A stretch of 64,000 nt of DNA, taken from Tabrizicola soli (GTDB lineage: Bacteria > Pseudomonadota > Alphaproteobacteria > Rhodobacterales > Rhodobacteraceae). Positions 59,596 to 64,000 of the stretch are shown here, piece after piece; within the stretch, counting starts at the first letter, position 1, and every line of letters starts with the position of its first letter. The notes under the pieces are model-generated. The model did not search any database. It worked only from the letters and a program-made list of their open reading frames with translations, and was not told where the DNA came from. Made by a program: the position numbers and the translations under genes. The stretch is taken from assembly GCF_015999335.1 (NCBI RefSeq), contig NZ_JAEACP010000006.1, positions 62,001-126,000 on the forward strand. Direction: 5' to 3'.

Positions 59596-60299
59596 CCGGG
59601 TCTCCGCAGGGCAGGGGCAGGCGTGAAGAAATCGGCAAAGTCATCGAAACGCCGGTCGGGCGGCGGATCCGGCAGCGGATCGGGCGCGGCGCCGCCGACG
59701 CGAAAATGGCTGCCGCCGGTGAACTGCCAGACCGCCATCCCGGCCGCCTGCGCGGCACGCAGGCCGGTCAGGCTGTCCTCGATCACCAGGCTGCGGGCAG
59801 GCTCTGCCCCCATCCGCGCGGCCGCAAACAGGAACAGGTCCGGCGCGGGCTTGCCGTTCCGCACCTGGCTTGCCGTGTATAGTCGTCCGCCCACCCGTTC
59901 CGTCAAGCCGGTCAGCGCCAGCGACATCCCGACCCGGCGCGGCGAGGAGGAGGTGGCGACACACCAGGGAACCCCCAGCGCATCCAGCACCGAAATCACC
60001 CCCGGCATGATCCGCAGGCCCTGGCGGAAGCCCTCCAGCAGCCGTTCGCGATAATCCTCCTCGAACGAGGACGGCAGGTCCAGTCCGAAGTCCTGCCGGA
60101 TCGTGGCCATGACGGTGGGGTAGCTGCGGCCCAGGAAATGCCGTGCGACATAGGCAAGGTCGATGCGCACCCCAAGCCGGGCCAGTTCCTGCACCAGCAT
60201 CCGCGCCGAGATGATCTCGCTGTCGATCAGCACGCCGTCGCAGTCGAAGATGACCAGGTCGAACGCCTTCGGGCCGGATCCTGCTGCGGGCGCGGGCAT
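59592..60299 (-). CDS. HAD-superfamily phosphatase (sugar-phosphatase-like, subfamily IA)
   Basis: 235 residues. Motif I VIFDCDGVLIDSE, motif II VATSSSPRRV, motif III region NGKPAPDLFLFAAARMG, and motif IV VIEDSLTGLRAAQAAGM; the helical cap lies between motifs I and II. Such enzymes act on sugar phosphates or phosphoglycolate-like substrates. The C-terminus has an unusual Pro/Asp-rich tail (PDPLPDPPPDRRFDDFADFF). Position between a kinase gene and the polyol regulator suggests a role in polyol or ketose phosphate balance (inference). Confidence 0.9.
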   Translation of the reverse strand: MPAPAAGSGPKAFDLVIFDCDGVLIDSEIISARMLVQELARLGVRIDLAYVARHFLGRSYPTVMATIRQDFGLDLPSSFEEDYRERLLEGFRQGLRIMPGVISVLDALGVPWCVATSSSPRRVGMSLALTGLTERVGGRLYTASQVRNGKPAPDLFLFAAARMGAEPARSLVIEDSLTGLRAAQAAGMAVWQFTGGSHFRVGGAAPDPLPDPPPDRRFDDFADFFTPAPALRRPG

Positions 60300-60302
60300 G
60301 AG

Positions 60303-61439
60303 TCAGCCCAGGAACCAGAAGAAAAGGAACGCCGCGCCGACAAACAGGCCAGCCAAAGCGGTCAGGAAGAAGCCGAGGAAATAGCCGGGCGTATTGGCAA
60401 GGAAGCGGTCGAGCTTCTCGGAGATGTCCGGCTGCAGCGATCGCTGGGGGTCGAGCATCAGGCTCGGCTCGGGCAGGTGCTGAGCGGGGGCGGCCGCTCC
60501 CCTCTCGCCCTTGCGGATCAGTTCCAGCCAGTCGGCGGCGGTGCCGATGCGGTCCCTGGGCAGGACGCTCACGGCCTTGTCGATGCTCTCGAGAAAGCCG
60601 GGTGGATAGCCCGCGTAGCGTCCGGCAAGCGGAGCGTAGGGATCGCCGATGCCCTCGGCCACACGGGCCAGGCGGCGCTGGCTGTCGGGCGGGGGCTGGC
60701 CGGCGATCAGCATGTGAAAGGTCGCGCCCAGGGCATAAAGGTCGCTCCACGGGCCCTGTTCGGCGCCGGTCAGGTAGAATTCCTGCGGCGAGTAGCCCTC
60801 CTTGACCACGCGCCGTCCGGTCAGGACCCTGGTCGCGCGTGTGGTCTGCTCGCTGGCCGCGCCGAAGTCGATCAGGATCGGGTTGCCCTGCGGGTCGATC
60901 AGGATGTTGTCGGGCGAGATGTCGCGGTGCAGCATCCCCGTCTGGTGGATGAATTCGACCGCGCTCAGCATCTTCTTCAGCATGGTCACGATCTGGCCCG
61001 GTGCGAAGGCCCGGTCCGTCGTCTCCATGATCGCCTGCAGGTCGCGTCCGTCGATGAAATCCAGCACCATGTAGGCGGTATCGTTGTCCTCGAACACCTG
61101 GTGCACGCCGACGATGTTCGGATGGACCAGCCGGGCCAGGCTGCGGGCCTCGGCGACGAAATTCTCGACGAAGCTGCGCAGCTCGCCCTGGTGCTTGCGC
61201 GACCTTGCCCGCACCACCGAGGTCGAGCGGCGGCAGAGCGTGTTCGGAAAGCACTCCTTGATCACCACCGTCCGGTCGAGCGAATCCTTCGCCAGATAGG
61301 TGATCCCGAAGCCGCCGCTGTTGAGAAAGCCCAGGATCGTGTAATGGCCATCCAGAAGCGTCGTCCCCGGCTTCAGGTCGTCGGCGAAGACGTCGCCGTC
61401 AGGCGGCAGGTCATCGGGGTCGCGGGACGCGTGTTGCAT
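60303..61439 (-). CDS. Hanks-type Ser/Thr protein kinase with C-terminal membrane anchor
   Basis: 378 residues. Glycine loop LNSGGFGITYLAK, catalytic Lys61 (VVIKE), Glu97 in the alphaC region, HRDISPDN (171-178) as catalytic loop with Asp173 and Asn178, and DFG at 191-193. The activation segment contains GYSPQEFY in place of the usual G-T-P-x-Y-x-x-P-E. After the kinase fold come a linker and a C-terminal membrane segment of about 23 residues (LGFFLTALAGLFVGAAFLFFWF). It is therefore a cytoplasmic kinase tethered to the inner membrane. Its stop is only three bases from the HAD phosphatase start, implying a shared transcript with the polyol region. Confidence 0.9.
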   Translation of the reverse strand: MQHASRDPDDLPPDGDVFADDLKPGTTLLDGHYTILGFLNSGGFGITYLAKDSLDRTVVIKECFPNTLCRRSTSVVRARSRKHQGELRSFVENFVAEARSLARLVHPNIVGVHQVFEDNDTAYMVLDFIDGRDLQAIMETTDRAFAPGQIVTMLKKMLSAVEFIHQTGMLHRDISPDNILIDPQGNPILIDFGAASEQTTRATRVLTGRRVVKEGYSPQEFYLTGAEQGPWSDLYALGATFHMLIAGQPPPDSQRRLARVAEGIGDPYAPLAGRYAGYPPGFLESIDKAVSVLPRDRIGTAADWLELIRKGERGAAAPAQHLPEPSLMLDPQRSLQPDISEKLDRFLANTPGYFLGFFLTALAGLFVGAAFLFFWFLG

Positions 61440-61615
61440 GGAAGGCTTTTCCGGTCTCGGTCTTGCGGGCAGAGTTCAGCGGATCAGGCGGAAGGAATCG
61501 CATGTCCCCGGGACGGGGGCATGTTGGACATGGCGAGGGCGGATCGCAAGGGCGACCCCGCACAGAGGGGGACAAGCTCTCGCAGGATGGTGGCGCAAAT
61601 GTGGCGTGGCATGGG

Positions 61616-63178
61616 TCAGCCCGGTTGCCAGCCTTCGGGCGGCCGGTCGGGGCGCAGGATGTGAAAGCCGCCCGCGGGCAGGTTCTGCCAGTCGCCCGCG
61701 CGGCCGTCGGGCCAGATCACCCGCAGCTCGGCCGCCGTCTGCGCCCCAAGGCCGAAATGCCGCCAGCCGGCCGCGCCCGAGGCATGGCCGCCCCCCGCCG
61801 CGATCTCGTGCCGCTCGACCGCTGCACCGCGCCGGATCTCGACCACCGCGCCGATCGCGTCGCGGTTCGCGCCGTCCTGCCGCAGCCGGATCTGCAGCCA
61901 GTTGCCTGAAAGCGGGCCGGTCTGCCGCCAGAGCTCGGCCCGGGCCCAGCGGTTGACCACCACCAGATCCAGCGCCCCGTCCAGGTTCAGGTCCACCAGC
62001 TGCGCCCCCCGCGCGACGCCCATGCTGGCCACGCCCGCGCGGTCGCCGACTTCCAGGAAGGTGCCGTCCTCCTGCCCGAGAAGCAGGTTGTTCGGGTCCT
62101 GCGCCGCGAAATCCGGCATCTCGGCGACGTTGCCCTTGGCCACGAACAGGTCCAGCCGGCCGTCGTTGTTCACATCGGCGAATTGCGGGTGCCAGGCGGT
62201 CGAGGGCCGCGTGTCGCCGCCGGTATAGGGCCGGTGTGCGGTGATGCCGGACTTGAAGGCCAGGTCGGCGTAATCCGGCCGGGCCGAGCCGGTGTCCTTC
62301 AGCACCTGCAGCTTGTTGTCGGCCATGCTGGTCAGGAAATAATCGGGCCAGCCGTCGCGGTTTAGGTCCGCGCCGGCGATGCCCATCCCCCAGATGCGCA
62401 ACCGTTTCCAGCCCTCGGCCTCGGTGTAGAGGCGCGGCGGCTGGCCCGGTTCCAGATGCCAGAGCTGCTCCTGCCCGCCCTTGTAGTATTCCCGGTCGTT
62501 CGACACCCGCAGGCTTGGCGTCCCCGATCGGTTCCAGTCGGTGAAGAGCATGGACAATGCGCAGAAGGAAGGAGTCAACGGGACCGGCGGCGCGAAGCCC
62601 TGCCCCATGGGCCGGTGCAGCCAGTTGTCGGTGCACGAGCCCCAGGGAAAGGCCTCCTCCTGCCGGTCGATGTAATTGCCGACGGCCAGGGTCGGCCAGT
62701 TTTCTCCGCGCTCCCAGATCGCCGCGAAGGCGGTGGACCAGGCGTCGCCGCCGTCGAAGCCCCAGGCCGCGTTCGCCCCTTCGAAGCGGCAGTCGCCGAG
62801 GCCGCGCAGCAGCCGGTTCTCGCCCTGCCGCAGCAGAACCAGATCCATGAGCCCGTCGCTGTCCACATCCAGCGGCCAGGCCCCGAGCACCGCCTCCTCG
62901 GCCAGCGCATCGGTCTTCTCGAAGGCCAGAGGACCGCCCTGCCGGCTGCGGTTCAGGTAAAGCGCCGAGGGTGCGCTGCCGCCGGACAGGAAGAGTTCGG
63001 GGAAGCCGTCACCCGAACAGTCGAAGGCCGCGACCCCGCCGCCGACCATATAGTCCCAGTCGCCCTGATAGGCCGTGTCGATTCCCGCCGCGGCGCCCTC
63101 CTCGGTGAAACGGGGCAGTTCCGGCTCGGCCAGCGCCGGGCCGGCGAGTGCGAGGAGCAGTCCCAGCGCGGGCCTCAT
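61616..63178 (-). CDS. CRTAC1-like secreted protein with FG-GAP/VCBS repeats and ASPIC/UnbV domain
   Basis: 520 residues from ATG 63178. Signal peptide MRPALGLLLALAGPALA. FG-GAP-type beta-propeller repeats carry calcium-loop-like aspartate motifs: FDCSGDGFPELFLSGG, LDVDSDGLMDLVLL, ADLNRDGWPDYFL, ADVNNDGRLDLFVAKG and VDLNLDGALDLVVVN. The C-terminal ASPIC/UnbV domain has NWLQIRLRQDGANRDAIGAVVEI. The fold is probably a periplasmic or exported propeller. It overlaps the end of the haloperoxidase-like gene (ATGA), so the two are coupled. A 176-base spacer without an evident gene separates it from the kinase. Confidence 0.9.
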   Translation of the reverse strand: MRPALGLLLALAGPALAEPELPRFTEEGAAAGIDTAYQGDWDYMVGGGVAAFDCSGDGFPELFLSGGSAPSALYLNRSRQGGPLAFEKTDALAEEAVLGAWPLDVDSDGLMDLVLLRQGENRLLRGLGDCRFEGANAAWGFDGGDAWSTAFAAIWERGENWPTLAVGNYIDRQEEAFPWGSCTDNWLHRPMGQGFAPPVPLTPSFCALSMLFTDWNRSGTPSLRVSNDREYYKGGQEQLWHLEPGQPPRLYTEAEGWKRLRIWGMGIAGADLNRDGWPDYFLTSMADNKLQVLKDTGSARPDYADLAFKSGITAHRPYTGGDTRPSTAWHPQFADVNNDGRLDLFVAKGNVAEMPDFAAQDPNNLLLGQEDGTFLEVGDRAGVASMGVARGAQLVDLNLDGALDLVVVNRWARAELWRQTGPLSGNWLQIRLRQDGANRDAIGAVVEIRRGAAVERHEIAAGGGHASGAAGWRHFGLGAQTAAELRVIWPDGRAGDWQNLPAGGFHILRPDRPPEGWQPG

Positions 63179-64000
63179 GCGGTGATCCGCAGCGCAAGCG
63201 CATGGGCGCCCACGCAGCGACCCTGGTCCAGGCCCCTTTCGACGGCGAAGCGGTAGTGGATGCCGCCGTAAAGCCGCGAGATCGCGGCCTCCTCGGCGGC
63301 GGCCCAGAAGCCCGGGAAGGACCGCACCGGCAGGCCGTCGTCGGCATGGGTTGTGTCGACGAAGGCGAAATCCTCGCCGAAGAGCGCGGTCAGGACGGTG
63401 GCCGCCGCGCCCGACTGGCTGGAATGGCCCGAGGGATATTCCGGGAAGGGCGGCGTGATCAGCAAAGGCTCCCAATCGGGCTGGATCACCCGGCGGATAT
63501 AGGTGACGGGGCGCAGGAGGTTGATCTCGAACTTGGTCTGCCAGCAGGCGATGAACCCATCCGCCACCGCCACCCCCAGAAGCGCCAGCGCCCCGGCCAG
63601 ACGCTCGGCCGAGAGCCCGTCGCGCGCGGCGATCTCCAGCAGGATCGCGATCCAGTGCCCCGGCGGCGTTGGCGAGAGCATCGGATCGTCCGACCAGAAG
63701 CGGGCGATCAGCCGCTGCTCCTCGGTCAGGCCCGCGACCGCATCCCGCACCTCGAGCGCCGCCCGGTAGAAATCGGAGTCGGGGGCTTCGGAATAGGGCG
63801 GGGGCGGAGGCAGGGCGCAGGCATCGCCCGCGGGCATGGCGAAGGGCCGGACCTTGCCCCAGTCGGGCAGGAGCGGGGCCTGCTGCTGGCGGACGAGGCT
63901 GGTCGGAACCCAGTCCTGCGGCGCGGCGCCGGGGGTGTAGTCCTGCGGAAAGCCCATGTTCGCGACCACGGCCCCGCCATCGGCCGCGGCCCAGGCGAGG
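63175..64000 (-). CDS. Vanadium-dependent haloperoxidase / PAP2-like protein, C-terminal part (cut by window edge)
   Basis: The frame is open to base 64000, so the N-terminus lies outside; a GTG at 63969 is internal. The acid-phosphatase/haloperoxidase signature is present: KFEINLLRP (K-x6-RP), PEYPSGHSSQ (PSGH) and SRLYGGIHYRFA (SR-x5-H). FPEYPSGHSSQSGAAATVL and the GGIHYRFAVERG form are those of bacterial vanadium haloperoxidase relatives. These bind vanadate or phosphate in a helical bundle. Halide oxidation cannot be assumed. It is translationally coupled to the CRTAC1-like gene downstream. Confidence 0.87.
   Translation of the reverse strand, partial: LAWAAADGGAVVANMGFPQDYTPGAAPQDWVPTSLVRQQQAPLLPDWGKVRPFAMPAGDACALPPPPPYSEAPDSDFYRAALEVRDAVAGLTEEQRLIARFWSDDPMLSPTPPGHWIAILLEIAARDGLSAERLAGALALLGVAVADGFIACWQTKFEINLLRPVTYIRRVIQPDWEPLLITPPFPEYPSGHSSQSGAAATVLTALFGEDFAFVDTTHADDGLPVRSFPGFWAAAEEAAISRLYGGIHYRFAVERGLDQGRCVGAHALALRITA

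Overview
The window is a GC-rich, densely packed chromosomal segment from an alphaproteobacterium. It is most likely a member of the Rhodobacterales (Rhodobacteraceae/Paracoccaceae). The assignment rests on gene content and order: yajC-secD-secF-Mth938-ccmABCDG-acnA, a ccmI-ruvX-DUF1289 run, a heterotetrameric sarcosine oxidase operon, glnB-glnA next to the NAD(P)HX repair gene, and a polyol operon laid out like smoEFGKS-mtlK. No rRNA, tRNA, complete insertion sequence or CRISPR array was seen.

Layout. 1-4990 is an accessory-looking strip with less extreme codon use. It holds the start of an MDR oxidoreductase, a two-gene betaine-type ABC transporter with no binding protein beside it, and a mosaic of broken genes (enoyl-CoA hydratase, acyl-CoA synthetase, tyrosine recombinase) abutting the 5' end of dusA. 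I read this as the scar of an island integrated at dusA. 5000-10833 is mostly housekeeping: dusA, a Bcr/CflA-type MFS exporter, a TauE/SafE transporter, a putative dioxygenase, DUF1289, ruvX, ccmI. 11054-16877 is the sarcosine oxidase operon with an extra small membrane protein and a stem-loop inside it. 16943-22333 holds a secreted protein, sodB, a LOG protein, a LysM protein, and an ArsR regulator divergent from an Atm1-type exporter with an inverted-repeat operator between them. 22415-29437 holds a large caspase-TPR protein, then a YfgM-like protein, bamB and der.

29506-41764 holds a TspO-like protein, serS, the Sec accessory genes, the cytochrome c maturation genes, aconitase and a DUF1223 protein. 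41797-50232 holds an LpxL-like acyltransferase, an EamA transporter, an outer membrane barrel protein, an isolated fliG, a 53-residue secreted protein, purB, an EEP-family protein, glnA and glnB. 50403-52108 is the NAD(P)HX epimerase/dehydratase gene, interrupted by a homopolymeric G/C stretch that looks like a sequence artefact. 52150-61439 is a co-directional set: Ser/Thr kinase, HAD phosphatase, SorC regulator, polyol ABC transporter, sorbitol and mannitol dehydrogenases. 61616-64000 pairs a CRTAC1-like protein with a vanadium-haloperoxidase-like protein that runs off the edge.

The intergenic sequence also carries patterns. Three convergent junctions hold GTAGGGTG-type inverted elements, and each supplies the TAG stop of the minus-strand gene. 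Two AT-rich perfect palindrome sites lie in otherwise GC-rich spacers. A GGAGTATTTG-type element occurs twice. All family assignments come from reading motifs and gene order; no database search was run.
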